From: Limnohabitans sp.
GTDB lineage: Bacteria; Pseudomonadota; Gammaproteobacteria; Burkholderiales; Burkholderiaceae_C
DNA length: 6,404 nt
Assembly: GCA_015657605.1 (NCBI GenBank)
Contig: JACDQO010000164.1
Span: 1-6,404 of the forward strand
Direction of reading: 5' to 3'
Shown: positions 1 to 6,404 of the stretch, one piece after another
Layout: each line of letters opens with the position of its first letter
How positions within the stretch are numbered: position 1 is the first letter of the stretch
Notes under the pieces: generated by a model
Databases searched by the model: none
What the model saw: the letters and a program-made list of their open reading frames with translations, nothing else
What the model was told of the DNA's origin: nothing
Translations under genes and position numbers: made by a program

Positions 1-6
1 ACACGG

Positions 7-330
7 TCAAGGTGGCGGCAAACGTGTCGGATTTTCCACCAATTCACGGGCTTCCACATCGACCACCTGATCGTCTGTGGACTTGGGTCGTCCCCAAGGG
101 TCAGAACCCCCGGAAGGTGTGTGCCTGCGAAAGCCGCCTTGCTGGAAGTTCTGGCGCATGGCGCTGAATTGCTGCCAAACCATCACCACCTGTGGCTTGC
201 GCCCGGTGAGCAGCCAACGCAGGGCAGCCCACAGCATGTAAAGGCACAAGGCAGCCACCAAGCCCAGCAAAAAAACCAGCCCCATGAAGGCCATGAACAG
301 GCGAAACACCCAAGTCAGCAAAGTGGCCAC
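7..330 (-). CDS. Small predicted single-pass membrane protein of unknown function
   Basis: I do not recognise a named family. The 107-residue product has one strongly hydrophobic segment (about residues 12-37), followed by a basic stretch (WLLTGRKP), which suggests an N-out, C-in arrangement by the positive-inside rule. The rest is a polar, low-complexity cytoplasmic tail of about 65 residues rich in Gln, Arg, Gly and Pro. It ends in DPWGRP, a short acidic motif VVDVEARE and a proline-rich terminus. The start is GTG at 328-330, preceded by a purine-rich GAGAAAG that could serve as a ribosome site. No ATG lies upstream in frame, and the first internal ATG (codon 13) would cut into the membrane segment. 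It starts 24 bases after nagZ and is probably the operon's next gene. I recall similar short proteins next to nagZ in related Burkholderiales, but cannot check this here. Function is unknown. Confidence 0.68.
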   Translation of the reverse strand: MATLLTWVFRLFMAFMGLVFLLGLVAALCLYMLWAALRWLLTGRKPQVVMVWQQFSAMRQNFQQGGFRRHTPSGGSDPWGRPKSTDDQVVDVEARELVENPTRLPPP

Positions 331-354
331 AACTTTTTCTTTCTCAAAACAACT

Positions 355-1442
355 TCAAGGCAGACGGTCGAGCGCCTGCATGTAATCAGAAGATCGCACC
401 AGTTCGTCCCAGACGCGTGCGGGCGAGCGAGGCAAGAGATTCAAACGACGTTCCTCACTGACCTCGTTGGGCTGCCATTGGTCTTTGACTTGCGCCTCGG
501 CCAATTGGTCGAGCACCTCGTCCAGTTCAGCCCCACCGTTCACGGACGAGCGGTTGCACAGCAGCGCCAGGTCGCACCCAGCGTGCAGGGCGGCCATCAC
601 CGCTTCTGTGTAACTGAGTGTGCGGCCATCCATCTGGCGCGCAGCGGCCATCGACAGGTCATCGGTGCAGACCACGCCCCTGAAAACCCAACTGAGCGCG
701 CAAAAATGTCTTGCAGCCAGCGCGGTGAAAAGCCCGCCGGTCGGCTGTCTACCTTGCTATAGATCACATGCGCTGGCATGACCGCGGTGAGCACGCTGCC
801 CAGCCAACGGTAAGGCTGCGCATCGTCGGCCAAGATGGCCTTGAGGCTGCGCTTGTCCACCGGAAGCGCCACATGCGAGTCGGCCTTGACCGCGCCGTGG
901 CCGGGGAAATGCTTGCCGCAGTTGGCCATGCCCGCTTGCAACAGGCCTTGCATCAGGCTTCGGGCCAAGAGGCTGACCACACGCGGGTCGCGGGCAAAAG
1001 CACGGTCACCGATGACACCGCTCTCGCCATGGTCCAAATCGAGGACGGGCGTGAAGCTGAAGTCCACGCCGCAAGCTCGCAATTCACTGGCCAGCACAAA
1101 GCCCACCGAGGTGGCCGCTTCGCAGGCCTTGAGAACGCCGGAGCCCGGCTGGCCCTTGTCGTCTTGAGACCAGAGTTCGCCCAGAGCGCGCATGGGCGGC
1201 AAGTGGGTGAAGCCGTCGGTGCGAAAGCGCTGCACGCGACCGCCTTCATGGTCCACCGCGATCAAGAGGTCTGGTCGGATGCTTTTGACCTCCAAGCACA
1301 AGTCGGTGAGTTGCGCCCGGCTTTGCCAGTTGCGGCCAAACAAAATCATGCCGCCCACCAAGGGGTGGGCCAAGCGGCATCGGTCCACTTCGGTGAGTGT
1401 GGTGCCAGCAATGTCGATGATCAGGGGGGCGTGGAAGCTCAT
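355..1442 (-). CDS. nagZ: Beta-N-acetylhexosaminidase NagZ, with two apparent +1 frameshifts
   Basis: NagZ is a cytoplasmic family 3 glycoside hydrolase that removes N-acetylglucosamine from GlcNAc-anhydromuropeptides during peptidoglycan recycling; its product feeds AmpR-type beta-lactamase induction where that exists. The ATG at 1440-1442 gives MSFHAPLIIDIAGTTL. Conserved parts are ILFGRNW (33-39), AVDHEGGRVQRFR (62-74), GKHFPGHGAVKADSH (176-190) with the general acid/base H190 in its mobile loop, and VMPAHVIY (221-228). The frame then breaks at residue 246. Reading the plus-strand A run 702-706 as four and the C run 677-680 as three restores LRAQLGFQGVVCTDDLSM, where D260 aligns with the GH3 nucleophile, and the remainder to residue 361. 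Unlike the upstream genes, nagZ does not overlap its neighbour; a 35-base gap follows acpS, and only a weak GAG-type ribosome site precedes the ATG. The uncorrected protein would lack the nucleophile. Confidence 0.94.
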
Positions 1443-1477
1443 GCGTGACTCAGCAGTTCAGGGTGAACAAGGGGAAT

Positions 1478-1907
1478 TCAAGTGGGTGCTTTATCCGGAC
1501 AAAGCGCCGACGGTGCCAAGGTCTCGACCACGCAAAAACTGGCGGCATACTCGGACTCGTCGGTCACGGTGATGTGGACACTGAGGCTTTTGGCTTCAAA
1601 CCATTCTTTGAGCACGCCGTGCAGCACGATGACCGGCTGGCGCTGGGCAGCTTGGCCACCTCGCACAGCCGCCAGGTCATGGGCATGCGCATGCCAGGCC
1701 AATGGCCCTTGCTGAAGGCCTCTTTGGCAGAAAAGCGCGTGGCGAGATAGCGCACACCGCGCTCGGGCCAACGGGCGCTGCGCGCCTTCCAGGTGACCAT
1801 TTCGGCGTCAGATCGAGCACCTTGGCGGCAAAGCGCTCGCCGTGCCGCTCCAAGCTCGCCCGGATGCGACGGATGTCGCAAATGTCGGTGCCGATGCCGT
1901 AGATCAT
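1478..1907 (-). CDS. acpS: Holo-[acyl-carrier-protein] synthase, with several apparent single-base indels
   Basis: AcpS transfers 4'-phosphopantetheine from coenzyme A to the serine of apo-ACP, switching on fatty-acid synthesis. The ATG at 1905-1907 overlaps the pdxJ stop. The protein is only readable by joining frames. [15 protein letters not shown] (magnesium ligand D8) through AAKVL is in one frame; SDAEMVTW to SAKEAFSK (catalytic E63) is in a second; AIGL is back in the first; [18 protein letters not shown] is in the second; [14 protein letters not shown] through [18 protein letters not shown] is in a third. This needs a missing base at about 1812-1815, an extra one in the C run 1706-1708, a missing one at 1694-1695 and a missing one at 1641. 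Corrected length is 143 residues, slightly long for the family; the last dozen or so residues are uncertain. All catalytic motifs are conserved, so I regard these as sequence errors in an intact essential gene. Confidence 0.9.
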
Positions 1908-2665
1908 TTGTTCAGGCAAGCCAGATACGCTTGCACCGTGGCCGCATAGCCCATCTCCAGCGCGTCGGCCATGAAGGCGTGTCCAATCGAGACTTCTTGC
2001 AGCCCTTTGACGGCAGCCACAAAGGCAGGCAGGTTGTCGCGGTTCAGGTCGTGGCCGGCATTCAGGCCCATGCCCACTTGCGTGGCGGCCACGGCGGCAT
2101 CGGCATAACGCTGCAGCTGCTGGTCTTGCGCGGACGTACCAAAGGCAGCGGCATAGGGCTCGGTGTACAACTCCACCCGGTCTGCGCCCACAGCACGTGC
2201 TGCGGCCATTTGCTCAGGAATCGGGTCCATGAAGAGGCTCACGCGCACACCCAGCGACTTGCACTCAGCGATCAAGGGTTTCAGGCGCTCGGCATCTTGC
2301 GGAAAGGTCCAGCCGTGGTCGCTGGTGAACTGGCCTTCGCTGTCGGGCACAAAGGTCACTTGGTGGGGGCGCACTGAGCGCACATGGTCCATCAGGTTGT
2401 GGAAGGGGTTGCCTTCGATGTTGAACTCGCGCCCGGGCCAAGCCTGCATCAGCGCGTGCAGCTCGGGCACATCGCTGGCACGGATGTGGCGCTCGTCCGG
2501 GCGGGGGTGGATGGTGATGCCATGGGCGCCTGCTTGCAGGCACAGCTGGGCAGCACGGACCACGCTAGGGATGCCCAGGTGGCGCGAGTTGCGCAGCAGC
2601 GCGACTTTGTTGACGTTGACCGACAAGGCCACGCTTTGAGAAGATGTGGGCATGGAGGAGTTCAT
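1904..2665 (-). CDS. pdxJ: Pyridoxine 5'-phosphate synthase
   Basis: PdxJ condenses 1-deoxyxylulose 5-phosphate with 3-amino-2-oxopropyl phosphate to give pyridoxine 5'-phosphate, the ring-closing step of the DXP-dependent vitamin B6 pathway in the cytoplasm. The product is 253 residues, a (beta/alpha)8 barrel. Visible motifs are [14 protein letters not shown] (15-28), [12 protein letters not shown] (50-61) with the active-site H53 and phosphate-binding arginines, the catalytic glutamate E84 in [21 protein letters not shown] (105-119), VSLFMDP (142-148), NAGHDLN with H205, and the phosphate loop SIGHAFM (226-232). The NVNK motif replaces the NIDHIATLRNAR form of E. coli and matches the variant I recall in several betaproteobacteria and Bacteroidetes. 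The start at 2663-2665 overlaps the recO stop (ATGA) and the end overlaps the acpS start (ATGA, 1904-1907). The pdxJ-acpS pairing is long known from E. coli. No frame problem is seen in this gene. Confidence 0.97.
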   Translation of the reverse strand: MNSSMPTSSQSVALSVNVNKVALLRNSRHLGIPSVVRAAQLCLQAGAHGITIHPRPDERHIRASDVPELHALMQAWPGREFNIEGNPFHNLMDHVRSVRPHQVTFVPDSEGQFTSDHGWTFPQDAERLKPLIAECKSLGVRVSLFMDPIPEQMAAARAVGADRVELYTEPYAAAFGTSAQDQQLQRYADAAVAATQVGMGLNAGHDLNRDNLPAFVAAVKGLQEVSIGHAFMADALEMGYAATVQAYLACLNK

Positions 2666-3411
2666 AAAGTTTGCAAGTCCAGCATCATTTGGCGGGTGCG
2701 CAAAGCGCCCACACCGCAATGGTAGTTGAGCAAGAGGCGCATGGGACGCTGCAACTGCACCAGCAGGTCCGCGCAATCGCGCAACAAAGCGGCCAAGGGG
2801 CTGGCGGATGCCAGCGCTGCGTGCAGCGCCAGCCACTGTTCGCCGCGCAAGGCGTTTCGCGGGTCATCGCTCACCCACTGCAAGCCGGCCTCGGGCACGA
2901 GCGCATAACTGTCCATGGGCGACAAAGGTTTGAGGGTCAAGGTCTGCTGGTTCAGGGCAGGCAACAGGCCCATTTCCCGCAGCAGCAGCAATTCAAAGCC
3001 ACGCAAGGCCCACTGCAGCGCATCAGGGTCGCCACTGGCCAGCAAACACACAGCGGCGGCATACACCTCGAACAAAGCGGGGTGCGGGTCGTCACGCGCC
3101 GTCAGGCGCATGAGCAACTCATTGAGGTAATAACCGGAGAGCAGCGCCTCGCCCGTGGGCATGACGTGGCCGCCCACCCATTCGGCCGATTTGAGCGTGC
3201 GGATGTCACCGTCACCCCCAAACGCCAGTGACAAAGGCTGCAAAGGCAGCAGCACAGGCCGAAAACTCGAGGTTGGGCGTTTGGCCCCCTTGGCCACCAA
3301 AGCCACCCGGCCGTGGTGGCGGGTGAAGACCTCCAAGATCAGGCTGGTCTCGCTCCAGTCGTAGCGGTGCAGCACATAGGCTGGCTCGTCTGCAATCCGC
3401 TTGGAGGCCAT
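2662..3411 (-). CDS. recO: DNA repair protein RecO
   Basis: RecO acts in the RecFOR pathway: it binds SSB-coated single-stranded DNA, anneals complementary strands and, with RecR, helps RecA load at gaps. The product is 249 residues, close to the 242 of E. coli. The N-terminal OB-fold is seen in [20 protein letters not shown] (11-30), the [15 protein letters not shown] strand-turn region (32-46) and [10 protein letters not shown] (51-60). The family-typical [12 protein letters not shown] helix (92-103) opens the helical C-terminal domain. I see no four-cysteine zinc motif, as in the enteric RecO proteins. The start is ATG at 3409-3411 ([10 protein letters not shown]), the only ATG near the start of the OB-fold; the frame is open for 26 further codons inside era but carries no family sequence. 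No strong Shine-Dalgarno is visible, so coupling to era translation 11 bases upstream is likely. The stop overlaps the pdxJ start as ATGA. Confidence 0.95.
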   Translation of the reverse strand: MASKRIADEPAYVLHRYDWSETSLILEVFTRHHGRVALVAKGAKRPTSSFRPVLLPLQPLSLAFGGDGDIRTLKSAEWVGGHVMPTGEALLSGYYLNELLMRLTARDDPHPALFEVYAAAVCLLASGDPDALQWALRGFELLLLREMGLLPALNQQTLTLKPLSPMDSYALVPEAGLQWVSDDPRNALRGEQWLALHAALASASPLAALLRDCADLLVQLQRPMRLLLNYHCGVGALRTRQMMLDLQTL

Positions 3412-3422
3412 TGGCAGTGGAT

Positions 3423-4478
3423 TTACTCGTAACCGAAGCTGCGCACGCGGGCTTCGTCGTCGGCCCAACCCGAACGCACCTTCACCCACAGCTCAATGAA
3501 CACCTTGGCGTCCAGCAGCTTTTCCAGCTCCACGCGGGTTTCGGTTCCAATGCGCTTGAGCTTCTCGCCCTTGTCACCGATGACCATGGCCTTGTGGCCT
3601 TCGCGCTCGACCACGATGGTGGCCGCAATGCGCAGCATCCGTTTGGCGGTGCGACCGGCTTCTTCTTCGAATTTGTCGATCACCACGGTGGAGGTGTAAG
3701 GCAGCTCGTCACCTGTCAGGCGAAAGAGTTTTTCGCGCACCATTTCGCTGGCCAGGAACTTTTCGCTGCGGTCAGTGAGTTCGTCTTCGGCGTGCCACCA
3801 AGGCTGCTCGGGCAGGTATTTTTCGCAAATGCCCAGCAGGCGCTCGATGTCTTTGGGCTGCTTGGCCGACATGGGCACAAATTCGGTGAAGGCATGGCGC
3901 TCTTGCATGCTTTGCAGCCAAGGCGCGATGTCGCCACGGCGGTGCACGTTGTCGAGCTTGTTGGCCACCAGCAAAACCGGTATGCCGGGCTTGAGCAGGG
4001 CCAGCACCTTGGCATCGGCCGTGGTGAAGCTGCCCGCCTCCACCACAAACAGCACCAGGTCCACGTCGCTCACAGCGCCAACCACGGTTTTGTTCAGCGA
4101 CTTGTTGAGTGCGGTGCCGTGAATGGTCTGGAAACCAGGGGTATCGACAAACACATACTGTGCTGCGCCCTGGGTACGGATGCCGGTGATGCGGTGGCGC
4201 GTGGTTTGTGCTTTGCGCGAGGTGATGCTGATTTTTTGACCCACCAAAGCGTTGAGCAAGGTGGACTTGCCCACGTTGGGCTTGCCCACAATGGCCACCA
4301 GGCCGCAGCGCTGACCTTCCACCGGCACGGGCGTGGGGACAGGAGCGACCGGGGGCAATGCAGCGTCTTCAGATGCGTCCCGTGGCTGGATGGTCACGCC
4401 TGCGATTTGAACGGGGCGGCGCAGGGTTTGCTCATGCGGCGTGCGTTCAGTTTCAGGCGTTTTTTTGTCGGTGCTCAT
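3423..4478 (-). CDS. era: GTPase Era, with extended N-terminus
   Basis: Era is an essential GTPase that binds the 3' end of 16S rRNA and assists late 30S assembly. The protein is 351 residues, about 50 longer than E. coli Era. The extra part is a non-globular, proline/valine-rich leader (about 1-57) that ends just before the GTPase core. GTPase motifs are all present: Walker A GKPNVGKS (65-72), the switch I segment around KAQTTRHRI (89-97), DTPG (112-115), NKLD (173-176) and SAK (204-206). The C-terminal KH RNA-binding domain has [13 protein letters not shown] at 299-311, followed by [19 protein letters not shown]. The ATG at 4476-4478 is chosen because it forms the ATGA overlap with the rnc stop; the frame stays open further upstream, but that part lies inside rnc and looks like shadow sequence. 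recO follows after 11 bases. Confidence 0.97.
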   Translation of the reverse strand: MSTDKKTPETERTPHEQTLRRPVQIAGVTIQPRDASEDAALPPVAPVPTPVPVEGQRCGLVAIVGKPNVGKSTLLNALVGQKISITSRKAQTTRHRITGIRTQGAAQYVFVDTPGFQTIHGTALNKSLNKTVVGAVSDVDLVLFVVEAGSFTTADAKVLALLKPGIPVLLVANKLDNVHRRGDIAPWLQSMQERHAFTEFVPMSAKQPKDIERLLGICEKYLPEQPWWHAEDELTDRSEKFLASEMVREKLFRLTGDELPYTSTVVIDKFEEEAGRTAKRMLRIAATIVVEREGHKAMVIGDKGEKLKRIGTETRVELEKLLDAKVFIELWVKVRSGWADDEARVRSFGYE

Positions 4479-5167
4479 GCGGCGCTTTCGGGTTTCAGGG
4501 TGAGCAGCATGGCGGCTGCCGCTGCTTGTTCGGCAGCGCGACGTGATGCGCCCGAGCCTTGTTGGGTTTGGCGCAATTCGGTCACTTCGCAAGAGACCTC
4601 GAACTGCTGGCGGTGCGCGGCGCCGGAAGTGCCGACCACGGTGTATTTGGGCAGCGCGAGCTTGCGCCCTTGCAGCCACTCTTGCAATTCGGTCTTGGGG
4701 TCTTTGCCCACGGCTTGCATGTCAGGTTTGATGTCGACCTGGGCAAACAGTCGCTCGACCAAGGCTTGTGCATCCTGGTAGCAGCCGTCCAAGTACACCG
4801 CGCCAATGATGGCTTCCAAGGCATCGGCCAGGATGGAAGGACGGTTTTGACCGCCCGAACGCATCTCGCCCTCGCCCAAGCGCATCACAGCAGGCAAATC
4901 CAATTTTTTGGCCAGTTGGTGCAGCGTGTCTTGTTTGACCAGGTTGGCCCGCACACGCGACAAATCGCCCTCGGGCAAATTGGCCAATTGCGTGTAAAGC
5001 AGGTGGGCCACCGACAGGTTGAGCACCGAGTCACCCAAAAACTCCAGGCGCTCGTTGTGGTCCGCACTGAAGCTGCGGTGCGTGACCGCTTGCTGCAGAA
5101 AACTGCTCTGGCGAAAGGCGTAACCCAGCCGGACTTGCAGGTCGGACAATGCAGCGGTATTGGCCAC
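4475..5167 (-). CDS. rnc: Ribonuclease III
   Basis: RNase III is the cytoplasmic, magnesium-dependent endonuclease that cuts double-stranded RNA, including the 30S precursor rRNA stems and many mRNA and sRNA duplexes. The protein is 230 residues, normal for the family. The nuclease domain carries the signature [12 protein letters not shown] at residues 38-49, with acidic metal ligands E39, E42 and D46, and the second acidic pair D115 and E118 in the [15 protein letters not shown] segment. The double-stranded-RNA-binding domain covers about 157-226, starting at [11 protein letters not shown] and ending in the [14 protein letters not shown] helix. The GTG at 5165-5167 is chosen for its Shine-Dalgarno site. 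The 7-base gap after lepB leaves no room for a long structured leader of the kind that E. coli rnc uses for autoregulation, so any such control would need a site elsewhere. Its stop overlaps the era ATG (ATGA, 4475-4478), indicating tight coupling with era, its usual partner in 16S maturation. Confidence 0.97.
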   Translation of the reverse strand: MANTAALSDLQVRLGYAFRQSSFLQQAVTHRSFSADHNERLEFLGDSVLNLSVAHLLYTQLANLPEGDLSRVRANLVKQDTLHQLAKKLDLPAVMRLGEGEMRSGGQNRPSILADALEAIIGAVYLDGCYQDAQALVERLFAQVDIKPDMQAVGKDPKTELQEWLQGRKLALPKYTVVGTSGAAHRQQFEVSCEVTELRQTQQGSGASRRAAEQAAAAAMLLTLKPESAA

Positions 5168-5169
5168 GT

Positions 5170-5176
5170 TCACCTC
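5170..5176 (-). promoter_or_regulatory. Ribosome-binding site that sets the rnc start
   Basis: The minus strand reads GAGGTGA here, a seven-base match to the 16S anti-Shine-Dalgarno sequence that lies across the lepB stop codon. Its GAGG core ends five bases before GTG at 5165-5167, good spacing for that start. The other GTG at 5171-5173 lies inside this motif and has no room for a site of its own. Confidence 0.7.
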
Positions 5177-6141
5177 AGTCAAAAGCGCCAATGCGCTTGA
5201 GGTTGCCAAAATTCATCCACACAAAGAAGGCTTTGCCCACGATGTTGGCGTCTGGTACAAAACCAAAATAGCGCGAATCGAGCGAGTTGTCGCGGTTGTC
5301 GCCCATCATGAAGTAATGACCTGCAGGCACTTTGCAGGTCACGCCTTCGACGGTGTAGTTGCAGTTTTCGCGGCCCGCAAATTGGTCCGCACCGGGAATA
5401 AAGGCGGGACGGTCATCGTCTTGCAGGGTCTGATGCGGTTTGGCCCCCAGAGTTTCACGGCGGTGCTTGTGGTAACGCATGGTGGATTCGTCGAAGAAAT
5501 CGGGCAGCACTTCGGTGGGCACGGGTTTGCCGTTGATGCTGAGATTCTTGTTGATGTAAGACACCTCGTCGCCCGGGAGCGCCACAACGCGCTTGATGTA
5601 ATCCACGCTGGGCTTGGGTGGGTAACGGAACACCATCACATCACCGCGCTGCACCGGATTGCCCTCGGTGAGCTTGGTGTTGGCCACGGGCAAGCGGATA
5701 CCGTAATGGAATTTATTCACCAAGATCAAATCACCAATGTGCAAGGTCGGGATCATCGAGCCCGAGGGGATCTTGAAGGGCTCAAACAAGAACGAGCGCA
5801 GCACAAACACCACCACGATCACTGGGAACAGGCCAGCGGTCCAGTCCAGCCACCAAGGCTGCATGAGCAGCCTTTCACGGCTTTCACGGATGTCGGTGTC
5901 CACCTTGTCGATGCCCATTTTGGTCAACTCGGCTCGGCGCTGGGCGGTTTCGGCTTCCAACTGCGCCACCGCTTTTTGGCGTTGAGGCAAAAAGAAGAAG
6001 CGCTCGGCCAGCCAATAAATGCCGGTGACCACCGTGGCCAACAACAACAGCAGGGCAAAGTTGCCCTCTATGAAACCCAGATACCAAGAACCGGCATAGC
6101 CAACAAAAGCGGCCAAAAACCATCGACGTGATGAATTGCAT
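5175..6141 (-). CDS. lepB: Signal peptidase I, with apparent +1 frameshift near the N-terminus
   Basis: LepB is the membrane-bound serine/lysine protease that removes signal peptides from Sec- and Tat-exported proteins. Corrected length is 321 residues. The first hydrophobic segment is about residues 28-44 and the second about 100-118; between them lies a charged cytoplasmic loop. The catalytic serine is in PSGSM (about residue 128), the general-base lysine in [13 protein letters not shown] (about 183), and the [14 protein letters not shown] box begins at about 280. Two cysteines (about 260 and 269) resemble the periplasmic disulfide pair of E. coli LepB. The ATG at 6139-6141 overlaps the lepA stop, but that frame leaves the protein after eight codons. 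Reading the five-T run (plus-strand A run 6115-6119) as four gives [19 protein letters not shown], the expected start. Without the correction the body would need a TTG near 6116 that has no ribosome-binding site. I judge the extra base a sequence error. Confidence 0.94.
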
Positions 6142-6404
6142 CAATCTTCCACCTGCAAAATGGCCAAGAACGCCTCTTGAGGCACCTCGACCGAACCGAT
6201 TTGTTTCATCCGCTTTTTACCCGCTTTTTGCTTTTCCAACAGCTTGCGTTTGCGTGAGATATCGCCACCGTAGCACTTGGCCAGCACGTTCTTGCGCAAG
6301 GCTTTGATGCTTTCACGGGCGATGATGTTGGCACCAATGGCCGCCTGAATGGCCACGTCAAACATCTGGCGGCTGATGATCTCGCGCATCTTGGCCACCA
6401 CCGC
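6141..6404 (-). CDS. lepA: Elongation factor 4 (LepA), C-terminal end, 5' partial
   Basis: LepA (EF4) is a ribosome-associated translational GTPase related to EF-G, acting in the cytoplasm in initiation and elongation quality control. Only the last 87 residues are visible; the gene runs off the right edge in frame, so the GTPase domains lie outside. What remains is the LepA-specific C-terminal domain, recognisable by the conserved stretches [49 protein letters not shown] and the terminal PQEAFLAIL. The very basic lysine/arginine-rich segment is the family's rRNA/tRNA-contacting tail. The stop (6141-6143) shares one base with the lepB ATG (TGATG), so lepB is probably translated by re-initiation. 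lepA-lepB is the classic signal-peptidase operon order known from E. coli. Identity is secure; nothing unusual is seen in the visible part. Confidence 0.97.
   Translation of the reverse strand, partial: AVVAKMREIISRQMFDVAIQAAIGANIIARESIKALRKNVLAKCYGGDISRKRKLLEKQKAGKKRMKQIGSVEVPQEAFLAILQVED

Noticed and set aside
121..1448. Plus-strand open frames opposite nagZ and the small membrane protein gene
   Set aside because: They are shadows of the minus-strand genes with no family resemblance.
1456..1468. Small inverted repeat GTTCA-GGG-TGAAC between acpS and nagZ
   Set aside because: A five-base stem with a three-base loop and no U tract is too weak for a terminator and could occur by chance.
1443..1477. 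Possible nagZ promoter in the 35-base gap after acpS
   Set aside because: I see no convincing -10 or -35 pair in it.
4479..4679. Upstream extension of Era to 418 residues
   Set aside because: The extra part lies wholly inside rnc and reads as arginine-rich shadow sequence; the ATG in the ATGA overlap is the natural start.
3411..4781. Long plus-strand open frame of about 456 codons opposite era and rnc
   Set aside because: It lies antisense to two clearly conserved genes and its translation (histidine- and glycine-rich, no domain) is the usual by-product of high-GC codon bias.
5168..5209. Earlier rnc starts (TTG near 5209 or GTG at 5171-5173)
   Set aside because: The TTG lies inside the lepB coding sequence without a ribosome site, and the GTG at 5171-5173 falls within the Shine-Dalgarno motif that serves the start at 5165-5167.
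5160..6131. Plus-strand open frame of about 323 codons opposite lepB
   Set aside because: It mirrors lepB with composition-driven residues and no recognisable motif; lepB has all signal peptidase boxes.

Overview
The window is one continuous block of core genes, all transcribed on the minus strand (right to left): lepA (C-terminal end only), lepB, rnc, era, recO, pdxJ, acpS, nagZ and a small predicted membrane protein. Gene order, moderately high GC and protein sequences point to a betaproteobacterium of the order Burkholderiales. The family Comamonadaceae is the best guess (for example near Limnohabitans, Rhodoferax or Acidovorax), inferred from remembered family sequences rather than from a search.

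Layout in the direction of transcription. lepA ends at 6141 and its TGA shares one base with the lepB ATG (TGATG). lepB (5175-6141) is followed after 7 bases by rnc (4475-5167), whose GTG start has a strong Shine-Dalgarno match across the lepB stop. The rnc stop overlaps the era start (ATGA). era (3423-4478) is followed after 11 bases by recO (2662-3411). recO/pdxJ and pdxJ/acpS are again joined by ATGA overlaps. A 35-base gap separates acpS from nagZ, and 24 bases separate nagZ from the small membrane-protein gene. There is no gene-free stretch above 40 bases, and I see no convincing internal promoter or terminator. This looks like one long, translationally coupled housekeeping operon. Its products serve translation (LepA), signal-peptide cleavage (LepB), RNA processing and 30S maturation (RNase III, Era), recombinational repair (RecO), vitamin B6 synthesis (PdxJ), acyl-carrier-protein activation (AcpS) and peptidoglycan recycling (NagZ).

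The main oddity is in reading frame. Three genes cannot be read in one frame as given: lepB has one apparent extra base, nagZ has two, and acpS has four single-base discrepancies, two of which compensate each other. Nearly all fall in short mononucleotide runs, and the family-typical protein appears once each is corrected. rnc, era, recO and pdxJ read cleanly. I think consensus or sequencing indels are far more likely than gene decay, because lepB and acpS are normally essential and the coding sequence around every break is fully conserved.

I found no mobile element, CRISPR array, RNA gene or unknown defence-like system. This is an ordinary core-genome region with a quality problem, and the window does not support a claim of a new biological system.
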